Counted from the stretch's first letter, positions 21,009 through 33,402 are shown. The stretch is 64,000 nucleotides of DNA from Crambe crambe (GCA_963924555.1 OZ004588.1:2170001-2234000), one strand, 5' to 3'. Numbers and translations are program-made. Notes: generated from the letters alone by a model not told the origin.

Positions 21009-23859
21009 GTTCCGCTGAGTCACGTCGACTGTATAACGAAGCAATGAAGCAGGGACATGTAAAGTCCCAGATCAACAAAGCCCTCCTTTATGGGGCTCCA
21101 GGAACCGGAAAATCAAGTTCAATGGACCTTTTTGTCGGTAACCCTCCAAGACAAGCCAGAATAAGCACTCCTTTAGCTGCTCGTCCAATTACAATGATCC
21201 AAATGGGAGTAACATCAAAGGAGTGGAAAAAGCTTCATCCAAAAGAACGGAAAGAAATTCTAGCAAGGGCCATATATGCTCAGCTTCATGCCAACGACAC
21301 AAATTCAGGTGAAGATTGTGAGTCATCAGCTAATTCTGGTGAGAGTTCTGATTCTGATGAAATATTAATGACTCCTGAGCATAAAGAAGCTCGTAGTAAA
21401 GAGGATAAGTCGACACGTGACATACATCCACAAGTACACCCAGCAACTCCTTCCAGTCCAACATCTGCTAGCAAACCAAAGACAGGTTCTCATTCGAAGG
21501 AAAAGATTTCACTGCCATCCCTTGGCACACATGATGAACTAACAAAATTATTGGATGAAATTTCTAAATCAGATGATCTTGAAGCTTTACCTGTCTTCCG
21601 GAAAGTTAAACTAATCGATTCTGGTGGACAACCGCAATTTCATGAGGTGTTACCTGTATTTCTTCGTCGCATGTCCCTCTACATATTCGTCTTCAAGTTG
21701 TCAGAAGAACTCGCCACCAAGCCCATGGTAGAGTATTTTAGGGAGGATGGGAAACGTGTGGGGACACCTTACCAATCGGCTCAGTCCAACGAGCAGCTAT
21801 TGAAGCACTGCCTTCGCACTTTGCACACTCACAGATCATCTCCCGATACTAAAGGTGAGTGCTCCAAAATCATGATCATAGGGACCCACAGGGACGAAGA
21901 ACACCTGTGCACGACCGAGACAAGAGAGGAGAAGAACAAGAAGTTAGAAGAGCTGTTACTGCCGATGTTCCAAGAGGAAGTCGTCTATTACAACCTGGCA
22001 GAAAATGAGGTGATCTTTCCAGTCAATGCCAAAAATCCTGAAGAGCTTGATAAGAGTACAGCTAGAGATATCCAAAGTGTAGTCCTAACAAAGTGTATGC
22101 CTGATCCCATTGATGTGCCCCTTCAGTATTTCTCTTTGGAAATTATCCTTGAAGAAGTCAGCCTTTCTTTAGACAGAGGGGTATTGAGCAAAGAAGAATG
22201 CCTTCGAGCAGCAGATAAGCTTTTCTTTAATGAGCATACACTGGATGCAGCTCTCCAGTTCCTAGATGAAATTTCATCAGTCTTTTATTTCCCCGAGGTT
22301 CTGGATGGTGTTGTATTTACTAACCCTCAAGTCCTCTTGGATAAGGTAACCGAGTTGGTGGAGATTACCTATTGCTTGAGAGAAAAGGTTGGTGGAAAAG
22401 CACTTCGTGCACTCTCTGGAGGCTGGAAGAAGTTTAAAGATCATGGCATTGTTAGCTTAGAGCTTCTGCAAGAGAAAGAGTTTAATAAGCATTATGTGCC
22501 TGATATCTTTACTCCTGTTGATCTGGTCAAGCTCTTTAGAAAGTTGCTCATCATAGCTGACTTTAGTGCTTCAGAGTACATCATGCCTGCCCTCCTTCCT
22601 GTTCTCGAAACTGAGAAGGTTCATAAATATCGTGTCTCTAATGATTCACTTGTAGCCCCTCTTGCTCTGGACTTCCCACTTGGAGGTCCTCGTCTCGGTA
22701 CATACTGCAGTCTTACCTGCTTTCTTATCTCTAATGACAACCAGTTTCCCCGTCCTTGGAAAATAGTGTTGCTTCCTCCTTCCAACACTCCAGCTTGCCT
22801 GAATAGAAACTGCACCCAATTCATGGTACCTGGCTTTCCTGGCTCAGTCACTCTGATTGACACATTCTTTCATGTTGAGATCCATGTGGATGACACTGCC
22901 GAGAAAGTTTGTAGCAAGCTCTGCTCTTTTGTCTCTCAGGCTGTGTTTGCAGGTCTAAAGAAAGCCATGATAGTTCTTGGGTACAACAACTCGATCCCTT
23001 CAAAAGCACTTCTTTGTCCTTGTGGGGCTAAAGATCCCCATGTTGCCACTTTCGGGGATGGTCTCTGGATCTGCAGTCGAGATAACAAAGTATTTGGAGA
23101 TCTTACTCCTAGACACCAGCTGTGGATAGAACAAAAATATCTCTCTAAAGATGGTAAGTCCTTATATACATACATATATACATACATACAAACATAATTA
23201 TATTAATACACTTAAGTATTGCTTGTTATTAACTTTTCAGAACCACTAAGGTCACAAATCACTATATTTATATTTTGATACAGATTCAGAAGTACTGCAA
23301 GAATCCACATCACCATCCAGCCATGCATCTCTTCCAACTGGTCCTGCAATGCACACTTCACAAGGTTAGTTAATTAGCTAAAATGAAAGCAAAGAAATGG
23401 ATCTAAATTAGTCAGCACTTTACTTGAATAGTATTTTGTAATGCTTAAATGAAAGGCTGAAAGGCTGGGGCCACATTACTACATGTTTATTATTATAATA
23501 CCTTCTCATGATATTTAGTTGATCTTCTATCATTTAATTCTACAGTGTCTTGCCCTCCTCCAACCATGATGGACATCCTGTGTTTTCCCTTGCAAGACTC
23601 TAATGTGAACTTAACCACAGAAATCGGAGCAAAGTACCTTGAATTTGGAACACTCCTCCTGGAAGACCAGACTGGTGCACAAATCAGTGCCTTTGAGGTG
23701 GAACTCTGTAGGAATGCACAAAGCATCAATTATCGAGTGTTTCGAGAGTGGCTGCATGGGAGGGGAAAGCAACCTGTGTCCTGGGAGACTCTGATTTCAG
23801 TGCTGGAAAATATTGGATTGAATGAACTTGCTAAATCTATAAGAGGTGTTAAACTATAG
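21009..23859 (+). CDS. ROC-COR GTPase (ROCO family) with C-terminal Death domain; three exons in the window
   Basis: Exons are 21009-23153, 23284-23364 and 23546-23859 (stop TAG), all joined in phase 1 by GT-AG introns. The large exon opens SAESRRLYNEAMKQ. Counting from that Met, the P-loop GAPGTGKS is at 17-24, an STP switch-like site is near 40, DSGGQPQFHE (switch II) is at 192-201 and THRD (base recognition) is at 281-284. A COR-like region follows to about 700, with CPC at 658-660 and WICS at 675-678. A Ser/Glu/Lys-rich, probably disordered insert of about 70 residues (87-155) separates switch I from switch II, larger than in human ROCO proteins. ROC-COR modules are GTP-dependent dimeric switches. 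No kinase or LRR exon is seen. The upstream Death-like exons at 2132, 7439 and 14140 share the phase and are probably part of the same transcript. No AATAAA was seen within about 150 bp of the stop. Confidence 0.9.
23546..23859 (+). CDS. Terminal Death-domain exon of the ROC-COR gene
   Basis: The acceptor is TTTAATTCTACAG. The first base of codon one comes from the previous exon, giving Val-Ser-Cys-Pro, and the frame ends GVKL-stop. The middle reads EIGAKYLEFGTLLLED, AQSINYRVFREWLHGRGK, then PVSWETLISVLENIGLNELA and SIRG. The helix pattern and the final 'W..L...L...GL..LA..I' are those of Death domains such as the C-terminal one of DAPK. It would let the GTPase bind Death-domain adaptors. The 27-residue Ser/Pro-rich exon 23284-23364 links it to the COR region. 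Confidence 0.85.
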
Positions 23860-23920
23860 ACTTATTATATTATTCTCAGTGCTATTTTTTATGCTCTTAC
23901 GTACATGTTGTCAATAATAT

Positions 23921-24110
23921 CTCTTTGCGCATGCGCATTTTGATTGCAAAGTGGCATGGTGTGCATTATTTTGAATCTATATATCTTCAGTTAACGCATT
24001 TTGCAATTTGTGAGTAAGAAAGTTCGTGTACCTGCCGTTGAACTGACATTGTTCGGTAAGTAAAGAATAGCTTCAAAATCATCCAGTGATCTACCTACCA
24101 TAGAGCAGGT
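23921..24110 (+). promoter_or_regulatory. Promoter-like module A1 with a TGCGCATGCGCA palindrome
   Basis: TGCGCATGCGCA at 23926-23937 equals the NRF1 consensus (YGCGCAYGCGCR). It is followed by ATTGCAAAGTGGC, GTGCATTATTT and a possible non-coding first exon ending GACATTGTTCG/GTAAGT. The same arrangement recurs at 34345-34540 and, decayed, at 51476-51730. It lies 60 bp beyond the stop of the ROC-COR gene and would serve a following gene, not that one. Function is inferred from motif and repetition only. Confidence 0.4.
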
Positions 24111-24251
24111 TTCCTGCATTCTCTCTCGTTTCCTGCAAGGGTGTAAAGAGAGCAGCAAAAAGACTAGGGCATGATTAAATTATCCTCGCCCTGTGCTGGC
24201 ACTAACCACAGCAATTCTATGTCACTGATTGAGTCCTTTCTCCCTTGATAG

Positions 24252-24313
24252 ATTGGAACCTACCCCCAGATGTCTCAACTCACTCCATTCCTTCCTCTCC
24301 TGATGAGACAGTC
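24252..24313 (+). pseudogene. Exon-like module E0 in the array (also 45143-45231 and from 49044)
   Basis: Each copy follows an acceptor ending CCTTGATAG. The copy at 45143-45231 stays open as ILVPSESMGTYPHTQFNFLH then PFLPAEQVMG up to a GGTGAAT donor-like site. The 24252 copy gives IGTYPQMSQLTPFLPLLMRQ in the matching frame, and 49044 gives SECLGSYPHANSTPFTP then a stop. Conservation of TYPH and PFLP in the same frame suggests former coding. The product is unknown. Confidence 0.35.
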
Positions 24314-24554
24314 GTGAGTTAGTAGGAGTAGAGGAGCTGGAGAGAGATCTGAGATGACTAGTCAAGACTCACATTACTGACAAACAGGTATATGCAGTAC
24401 ATTAAGGAAGGACTTTCTCTCTCCCAGTCCGATAAGTATATGCATGTCTTCTGATTGCCCCTCACTCCCTCTATATATTGTACCATTGCACTCACTGAGG
24501 GGGAGTTTGCACATCTGAGCACCTTATATGGCCCACCATTCATTCTGATTTTCT

Positions 24555-27500
24555 AATATACCTCCAACTGTCCCTATCTTGAAGGGACAGTCCCTATTTG
24601 ATGTCTCACTTTTTCTTGGCTTTGTCCCTCTTTCTTCTGTGTGCAACTTTCTTATCAAATCAAGTTTTATGCAAAAAAAAACAACACTATTTGGAAAATG
24701 TGTCCCTATTTTTACTTTGAGGTTGGGATGTATGTTCTAATGATAAAACCCTTTAACCAGTCTAATCGCCAGCGTGCATCCGGTTGTATTTACGCAATAT
24801 ACATGCTCATCACGCGGAATATACGGACACTAGGATACTAGGAAATTTTTATGACCTTGTATCTCTGGATTCTGTCAACATAAATCAACAAGACTTGGGC
24901 GGCAATTTTAGGCCAGCACAGATGACCTTTAGTGTGAATTTGGTACACGTAGCTATTACCACTAGAGAGTTATCAAGCCATGTCTCAATTTCAAGTGTAT
25001 TGTTGGATTATAGGGCCATTTTCTGTAAACAAGTTATTTCATTTTGATACCAGGTACATTCTATAGAGGAATACTTACTGGATGTATAAATCCAACAATC
25101 ATTTCTGTTCAAACATAATAACATAGTATAAATGACACTACATCTTTGCCACAAATAAATCACAATACACACTATAATGACTACAGTCTTGACAGCTTTG
25201 TTTCTTGAATTTCTACTTCAGTGCCTGCAGTGATCAATGACAAGTACATCAGAGTAAACGTGGCCCCTGCTACATTTGTGTCATAAGGGAGTGTGCAGTA
25301 TACACATCCAGAGAATATGGAACAAATGTTTTTTTGGACCCAATGTCAAGCTTGCTATAACTGAGTAGCAGGAAATGTAAATTTTCACCCAGTAAACCAG
25401 TAACTACTGGTATATTAAATTGCAATGCAAAACAGGGTCTACAGGCATACTAACATAGCCACACCTTCTAACAGGGAAATAACTGGTGGCGTTCACTGTG
25501 AATAACACAGTAAACACACTTTCAAGGAACACTACATTCAGGTTTACAGTACCTTGCAACTTGCAAGCTCATAAGGAGTGAATGTGTATCAGATCCAACA
25601 CAGAGAACAGTACTCTAAATATTGCCCATCACCCGACATATCAACCCTTATTTGAGCCAGATCAGTAATAAACAGTCTACCCTATCAAAGTAGACATGAA
25701 AATTATTTGAGACAGATGAAAAATTCTAACTTGAGAATGATTCTAACACTTCTATGATTACATTAAACATACACTTATATATACAAACATGGGCCATTTA
25801 TTATAAAATGTAAGTATCAATATGGACATACATGTTAGAATACATACTATGTTTGTAGTAAGATAGCTTCTCTGAAGGGCCCATAAAAGCCATCTAAACT
25901 TCCATGACTCTCAACCACCATGGTTATTCTATTCTAAAAAGAGTTACTGTTTACTTACATAGCGGATGGTAAGGTAAAATAAGCCTATCACCATCTGTTG
26001 AGAACAAACCTACCACCTATAAGGTATCTAGTCTGATGAAAAGCCGAGCTCAAGAGATGTACCTCAGCAGCCATTTTCTCAAAAATTATGACGTCATCAT
26101 GTAATATAAAAAGTATTGTAAATGTACGCTAGCTGGTGTATAGACTGTAACCACTTCAGCTGGCTTGTTGATGAGGTGTCTATCCAGAGAGGTATGGCCC
26201 CCATTTTGTTTTCTAGTATCAAGTCATATGGCAAATTTAAGTTTAGGCTGGGTAGCTTTGATTAGAGGTTTGAGGCAGGTGTAGCTATAATATTTATAGT
26301 GTGAACATAATATAATAGCTATGACATCTGATTCTTATCTTTCCAGCTCTGAGACTCTATTGTAGTTATAGTTTTAACATACACTAAAACAATGTGCTCT
26401 AATGTAGAGCCATCTTCCATTTAAAGATCAGGTACAGCATTTTAAGCTTGTCATTTGCCGGCATTTTAAGCTTGTCATTTGCCAGCATTTTACCAGTTAC
26501 ACTAAAGCTAGCCATACCATCTGTGCTGATCTGACATGATAATGATGCTTTAGACAATCCAAACTGAGGAATATGTGAAGAGCATGGACTACCTCTACAT
26601 CAATATCTCTAAGCCAACCAACTCAAATGAATGTGGCTGTTAATTATGATATCTGTCTGCATGGGGAGCATTATAGTACACATGGAACAGAAACTACTTA
26701 ATCTCCCAAAGTTTTGTCATGCTGTACCTGTTAGCTCACTCAAATGTTGCCTAAGAACATATGTAATGTGATGTGCTTTATATAGAAATGGTCCACACGC
26801 ACTTTTGTGTAGGTGCCATAGTCCATTCAGAAAAGAGGACATCTGTTGCTCACACAGATTATGTACGTACGTACGTATGCATATGGAGGGTGTCACATGT
26901 TTGTCACATGCACACTATACTCAAGTTAGCTTTACTGTGGTATGCAGAGAGAGGTAGCTACCACTGCACATTCGAAAAATGCTACCTTGGACTATCACAT
27001 ACTGCAGAGCATTGTTAGCCTGACAGCTGGGTTGGGTATGGGCAGACAATGTGGATGAGTACACATAACTCCTTGCTTGTCAAAGTCTACATACCTTGCA
27101 GAGTTATGGAACCATCAAAGGTCCTTCCTCTGGATTGAGTCTCAAAATGTATACATGTATTAACTGACAAACCAATGTTTAGTACATGTGGATCAAGAGT
27201 GATGACTAAGTGTTTCATTGGTTGCTAGCTTACCCTAGCAACTTAGCTTGGTGACTGTGGGGTTTTGAGTAGTGGGTTGGACTTGTCAAGTATGTGTATC
27301 AACAGTTTCCTCAGAGTTGCCAGGTAACAATTATGTTTATATTTAGCAATGTGTCCATGGACCTTACAGTGTACATGGACCTTACAGTGTACATCCTCTC
27401 CCCCTCCACCTCTACAAGTTATTCCTGTAAATTATCACTTGTTTATGTGCACTACTTCATCAGTTAAAAATTCCGGCCAAGTTTCAAAGATCTGGAGTTG

Positions 27501-27689
27501 TGGGATATTTCCCTCCCCCCTCAACGCAATACACATAATGTGTTGCATTTCCATGAGATCACTGAAGCACTGATGTTTGTATGCATTGCAGATAGAGCTG
27601 TTTTTTATGAACACTTCTCCTCCACACTTCTTTTTTTTTTCTTTTTCATTGTTCTAACTAATCACTGTATGTTGTGTGTGCAATTACAG
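24555..27689. other. Stretch with no recognised gene
   Basis: Landmarks are a short hairpin CTGTCCCT/AGGGACAG at about 24569-24592, a cAMP-response-type palindrome TGACGTCA at 26089-26096, and a 23-bp tandem duplication (GCATTTTAAGCTTGTCATTT plus GCC) at about 26440-26485. A short ACGT run is at about 26865-26877. Open frames here are short and unrecognised. Confidence 0.4.
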
Positions 27690-27750
27690 AATGAGATGAT
27701 GAAGTCCTCAAGGAAGAAGAACAGTCGTTATCGTCCCCAAACTCTTACAG
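27690..27750 (+). pseudogene. Exon-like module Eb (NEMMKSSRKK), first of at least five copies
   Basis: Acceptor GTGCAATTACAG, then 61 bp, then donor CTTACAG/GTAACC; it enters in phase 0 and leaves in phase 1. It reads NEMMKSSRKKNSRYRPQTLT. Copies are at 34799-34870 (one extra base makes the frame acidic, EMMEVLKEEEQSLSSL-stop), 36735-36801 (NETKSQGRGAVVIVPLKYQT), 41455-41513 (NEMMKSSRKRSSYSRSNPS) and 47210-47280 (NEIMNPSRKRSSGNHPSMKP). Splice borders are kept while the coding part changes frame, so most copies are probably non-functional. Confidence 0.4.
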
Positions 27751-28324
27751 GTAACCATCAATCACTTTCATATTTGTCTGTTTGATTCAAGCAGCCCCCA
27801 CTTAGTCACTTTCCTTTCAAATGTGATTTCCTTTTGGTGTGATTTTGAACCGATATTGAATTTATGGCCCTATTCTGTACTTATGTTGAGACCCTTTACC
27901 CAGCTAATGTGTATTGAGTGAACTTGACTTTTATATGTTGAGGCTCCAGAGAGGTTTTAGCACTTTCAGTCGATATTTTCTGTTTAACAATGGCTTCCTT
28001 TCTAATATCCCTGTATTTTTAACTGTATTTTTGGAGAGTGTGTTCTAATATGAATCCATGCATCATCCAGGCAGCCTTAAACCCAGGGTAGTTTAAAAAG
28101 TGCTGAAGTCACGGGAATGTACTGTGATTATTTAGTGTGGTGATAAGAAAACTCGTATTTATAATTATTGTGAAACTTGTATGGAACCATCAAAGCAGGT
28201 TTTGCAGATAGAAGGATTTGCCATTGGAGTATTAAGTTAACACCTTGTTTAGCACAGCATATTGAACCAAAGACACTTAACAAGTCCAGCCCACTACTTC
28301 ACCTCAGCACTCAGCTGAAAGGGG

Positions 28325-28903
28325 CCATAAAAAATAAAATTTTTAAAAAGTCCATATCTTCATTATACTACCCCCTTATATTTGATTTAGGTCTCAAAAG
28401 AGAGCTCTCTTTGAATGGTGTACTTAGTTACAACTTTACCCCCCCCCCCCCCCCCCCCCCCCCAAATATGGAATACCTGACATGACCTCAGTATTTGGAT
28501 TTTTTTTAAAAATTACCACATACTTAGGAGGCCTTTGATACTCCTATCATAGCTTCTATGGACCTAGCTGCTTTGAATGAACGAAGGGATTGTAAATGTG
28601 AAAAAAGTGTCATTTCTTTACATCTACCTTCATATGTTTGGAACCATGCCCCCCCCCTTGAAATCCTTCAAAGCAGCTAGGCCCATAGAAGCTATGATAG
28701 GAGTATCGAAGGCCTCCTAAGTATGCAAGTATTTTATAACCACTGAGGTCATATCAGGTTTTCCAGATGTGGGGGGTGTAAAGTTGTATCTAAGTACACC
28801 ATTGAAAAGCTCTCAAGGAGAGCTCTCTTTTGAGACCTAAATCAAGCTTATAGGGGGTAGCATAATGAAGATATGGACATTTTAAAATTTTTATTTTTTA
28901 TGG
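28325..28903. mobile_element. Foldback element, imperfect long inverted repeat
   Basis: The left arm begins CCATAAAAAATAAAATTTTT and the right arm ends with its complement at 28903. Paired blocks inside include TCCATATCTTCATTATACTA / its complement and CTCCTATCATAGCTTCTATG / its complement. The arms span nearly the whole 579 bp around a short centre at about 28600-28650. A run of 23 C lies at about 28440-28463 in the left arm only. Confidence 0.85.
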
Positions 28904-28943
28904 TATAGTCTACCCAATAGGCTGCATGATGTAATTAGTCTAT

Positions 28944-29244
28944 AAGGGAAAAAGCATTTCGTGAAATGAAAAAAAGATGTAGGGATGACCACTGCTCAAA
29001 AAAGTAAGGAAACAAGAAGGATGGAAATGGGATCAATCTTTGTTCTGTATATCCAGCCAACAATCCCTACATATACACACATTACTACACTATAATCTGA
29101 AGTTACCTGACGTATATGTAGGGATTGTTGGCTGGATATACAGAACAAAGATTGATCCCATTTCCATCCTTCTTGTTTCCTTACTTTTTTGAGCAGTGGT
29201 CATCCCTACATCTTTTTTTCATTTCACGAAATGCTTTTTCCCTT
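28944..29244. mobile_element. Perfect 132-bp inverted repeat with a 37-bp loop
   Basis: 28944-29075 and 29113-29244 are exact reverse complements as far as I can read, starting AAGGGAAAAAGCATTTCGTG. The lack of mismatches implies a recent origin, or gene conversion between arms. It starts 40 bp after the older foldback at 28325-28903. No transposase is nearby. Confidence 0.9.
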
Positions 29245-29733
29245 ACTTGTTCCTGGTCTTTTTTCCTCTCTTTTATGGTTTTAGTTATGATTAGAGTTCA
29301 TTCTTCTATGTGTATGCAGGGACAGATGAAAGAAGTTCTCCAATAGCATACCAGCCCAATCATTTATCGAGTCAAGGTGTTGTGTTGTTGAGCCATACTT
29401 GGAGGTCGAAGATGCTGAAATAGTGGTGAATCTAAATCCCCGAATCGATACAGTAGTCTATCATCAGCTAGAGCTAGCTAGCTAGCTAGAGACAGCTGAG
29501 TAATATTATGATTTCGAATAATTGGATATTCAAATACATGCGCATGCGTATTATAGAAAAGATGGCTTCCTAATTGAATTAGTCGAGTGCTGTGCTCCAT
29601 AGTGTCTCCTTTTTCATCGACTCTTTCGAGGATCAACGAGTAGAAAAGATCGTAGTTGGTAGAATTTGGAGTGGATTTGTCCAGAAATCATGGCTGTAGC
29701 TTGAGTGGTTCGAGAGATATGGTTGTCTAAGAA

Positions 29734-29734
<1 letters not shown>

Positions 29735-29783
<49 letters not shown>
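29735..29783. repeat. AAT microsatellite
   Basis: About 16 AAT triplets. Open frames across it (poly-Asn on +, poly-Leu on -) are artefacts of the repeat. Confidence 0.97.
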
Positions 29784-29997
29784 GAGAAGAAGAAGAATAT
29801 AGCGATTTACCTGCTTGCCGTATTTCTGAAACGGTAAGCTCCCTGGTCCTGAAACTTGGTCTGCACATTGTAGTAGGCTCTAGTAGGCTGGATAATCATT
29901 CACAGTAGCTTTTGTTAGGTCTAAGTGGGGGAACTGGAATTTCACTTTTGTATTAGTCTATAGGCGGCGCGCGCGGCCGTCCGAGTCATCCCTACAT

Positions 29998-30020
29998 AGA
30001 GAGTGCTACCGCACTCTCTG
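29998..30020. repeat. Short perfect hairpin AGAGAGTGC / GCACTCTCT
   Basis: A 9-bp stem with loop TACC, next to a GC-rich GGCGGCGCGCGCGGCC stretch at about 29964-29980 that is unusual for this AT-rich window. Function unknown. Confidence 0.5.
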
Positions 30021-31265
30021 ATACAGAACTAAGTAGTAAGAGTTTTTCACAGAATGTGCAGTTGTGCCTAGATCCAGCGACCTTTAAAAAAGGAGTGTCT
30101 TATGGTACAACACCAGATAAGGGGTTGATCCTGTGGGTAAAACCAATTGTGTATAGACAGTAATTCTGTGCAAGTACTCAGAGTACTTATGTTCTATACA
30201 ACATAAAGTAATACATGTATTTTCCTTTCACTAATTATCCAGGCAAACAATTAACTCTCAATGGGCCTGGTCCCTGCCACTTTATCTTCCCAAAACTTAT
30301 ATTTTCACACAACCATTACCTAGAAGAGTAAATGTTAGGCCAAAATAATTAATTGCGAATTTGATCTACCTTCTTCATCATTTAAGGTTACAATCGTATC
30401 TCAAGTAGGAATAATATCAGTTTGGCTAAATTTAGTACCTGTTGATAATAGTTTCCTTAAGGTGTGTGCTTGCAGACCCACATCATCTGTAGGTGCCTGA
30501 TAGCACATCAAATCACCTGTAGGTGTCTGATTGATATGTCCAAATAAGTGCCAGTTGCTCACACAAGCTACATACAATGGTGGGCATTATTTGTGAAGCA
30601 CCTCATGTCCAACCTATATTGTAATATTGAGACTCTTTACCCACTATAGAAATAGACTTGGATAATGACTTTTACTCAGTGCTCAATTGTTGTTCTGACT
30701 GAGTCTGTTTAATACCGGTTGCCTGTGGAGAGCTGAGTTGCTGCCAAGTTTGCCAGTGTTTAATTTGCCAACAATTTAAGTTGGTCAGCATTTTGTAGGA
30801 CTAGATCAGTTGAGCCACCAGCTCTATATATGGACAAGTGGTACCATTGTACAAGCTGTGGACTGCCTGGTAGCACTTAAAGGCCTTCAGTTAGAAGTAC
30901 TTCTGGCTCTCTTTCTGTGGCATAATGTAATTGATCTATTCTGAACTGGTGAAATTACTTTTCCACAGCTGATTGCTCCAACCACATCGTAATGAAGGGG
31001 GAGACCCCCTAAATTAGTGTTGTGTGTACTAACTGATCCTGTTATGTGTTTCATTATGCACACTATCACATGTTAATTTCCTCTGGATACCACATATGTA
31101 CATGCATGCACATCCACTGGCTTGACTAATATCTGTGTGGCAATAGCATATCAGACTGATTTTTTGGTTGGGTTGTACTATGTCTAGTATTGGACTCTAG
31201 ACTGAAGTCCAGGCACCATCCTGTTGTTACATAATAATGCCCCAGGAGAAGAAGTGTATGTCCCT

Positions 31266-31302
<37 letters not shown>

Positions 31303-33402
31303 ATGTTGTGGTGCAATTACTGTTGATTTTCTTTCACATATGATGTTTTATAATATTGAAAAGGAATTTTAACTACCTTCTCTCTCTCCCCCCCCCCCCC
31401 CCCCAATTAGTAGTAGATAACTATTTTGCACTGTTTTACACTCGTGACTTTCTCATGTTGAGACCCTTTACCCATATCCAGAGAGGTTGTCATATTAGCA
31501 CTTTCAGTCGATATGAGCATTCACTTTCTGTTTCAATATGAATTCTCCTGTATCAAACCATATCAGTTGAGCTTAGCCTAGGAGGGTGTGCGGCATGTTT
31601 AAAATAAGTACCTGCCATTGAATCAGTGATAGCTTTCAATTGGTAAAGGTCATCCATTGATCCACCCTTGGATGTGTTTTCTTGTAGTTGAAGTGTGTAT
31701 GATGATAATTATGATGATAGTACAAACTAGGATGCATACCTATAACTTACCTGTTAATATCAACTGTCAGTCATCAATCACAAAATCAGTCTGTTTCGGC
31801 TCCCATTTAAATTGATAATTGATTATAGACCTATTCAGCTCTTTATGCATGTGTGAAAGTTTCATTCCAGACAGATCCTGTTATTCCATAGAGCTGAAAT
31901 AACTGAATGATATCTTATAAGCAACTTTTTTATGCTCTGCAGTTTTCCATTCACAATCAGCAGTAAAATTGTATAGAACCTTCCTCAATTGATGTGTGTT
32001 AGTGAAGTGAAAGTGGTTAGAATCTCTATGTCAAAAAATTTCAAAGCATATGGGGATCTGGGGGTCAGAGATAATGTCTGACATCCCCCTCCCCTCAACA
32101 CAATATGTACACATAATGTGTTGCTGCTATCACTTGTAGTATATATGTTTTTGGCCAAACACACCCTCACCCCCCACATTTTTTATCTTTTGCATTGCAA
32201 TCACAGAATGAGATAAAGGAAGAGGAGCAGTCGTAATCATCCCTCTAAGAGACCAAACCATCAATCCTTTTCACCTTATACTTGTACTGTGTAATAGTTT
32301 CTTAAAGGTCAATTGGATCCCATTGCATCTTGTGGCAAAAATGATGTGTAAAAGCAGCCCTTACTTAATTACTTTCCTTTCACATGTGATTTCCTTTTTG
32401 ATGTGATTTTTTAGAGCATGGTTATCGTATTTCTATCACCTTCTCCTCCTCAAGCCTCTTTGTGCTTGTATGTACTAGCATATGGAATCATGCATCGCTC
32501 TTATCCTGCTTCCCTTTTAGAAAATGCCTTTTGTATGGCTCTATCCATGCTGTCCTATATTCAGGTTCAATACATTTTCTACTAACTCTTTCATATCCAC
32601 CAACATCATCCACCATCTCGTTGTCACATAATATTATATCCCAGGAGAATGCACTATGTGTGTATTCTACTGCATTGTTTAGTTGTCCAAATGTCACAAT
32701 ATCAGTTTGACTAAACTGTAACCTTAAGGTGTGTGTGCAGACACAATCGAATCCAAAGTACTGTCCTGGCTCTGTTTCTCTGGCATAATCAGGGGTGTAT
32801 AAGGGAGGGCAAGCCTGGGGTATAGAAAAAAGAAGGGGGTGGGGGCAAACGAAAAGTGGATCTGCATGTGGTATAGATGACCGAGTGGCCACGAGGGGTG
32901 TGTGCCCCCTCCTGTGCAGACCATAAAGAAAATTTTATTTTGGTGGTTGTACTATGTCTAGTATTGGACTTTAGACTGAAGTAAAGGGTCCCTATGGGTA
33001 TGTCAACCATGTGGTCCCATAACTATCACATTTGTACACATTAATATAACATCTTATATAAAAGTAGCACCCTACGCTGGTGGAAACTATTTTGTCCTGC
33101 ACTTACTGGGTATGTATTGTTTGATTCTTTATTCATTACTGATGCAGTCACCTAATCCAATGTCCTATACAACAGTTCCATTGCACAGAGAATGCCTTTG
33201 AAGTTAGTGGTTACAGGACAAACATGTCTAGAAATAAATGACTCCCATGATAGTACCTGACACTCTGTAGTGGTATAATGTACATGTGTGGTATTCCCCT
33301 CTGTTTTCTTTACAGATGCTTCAGCTAAAGGAAAACTGAAACATTTTCAACTTGGTTGCTGCTGATTTTGTTGACTCTACCTCCTCTCCCCTCCTCCCTC
33401 AG

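Noticed and set aside
29614..29908. Poly-Asn and poly-Leu open frames
   Set aside because: Produced by the AAT microsatellite at 29735-29783.
32488..32892. 134-codon minus-strand open frame
   Set aside because: It overlaps array modules whose splice-like borders lie on the plus strand. Related copies (e.g. 41704-41931) do not keep the frame clearly, so I could not support it as a gene.
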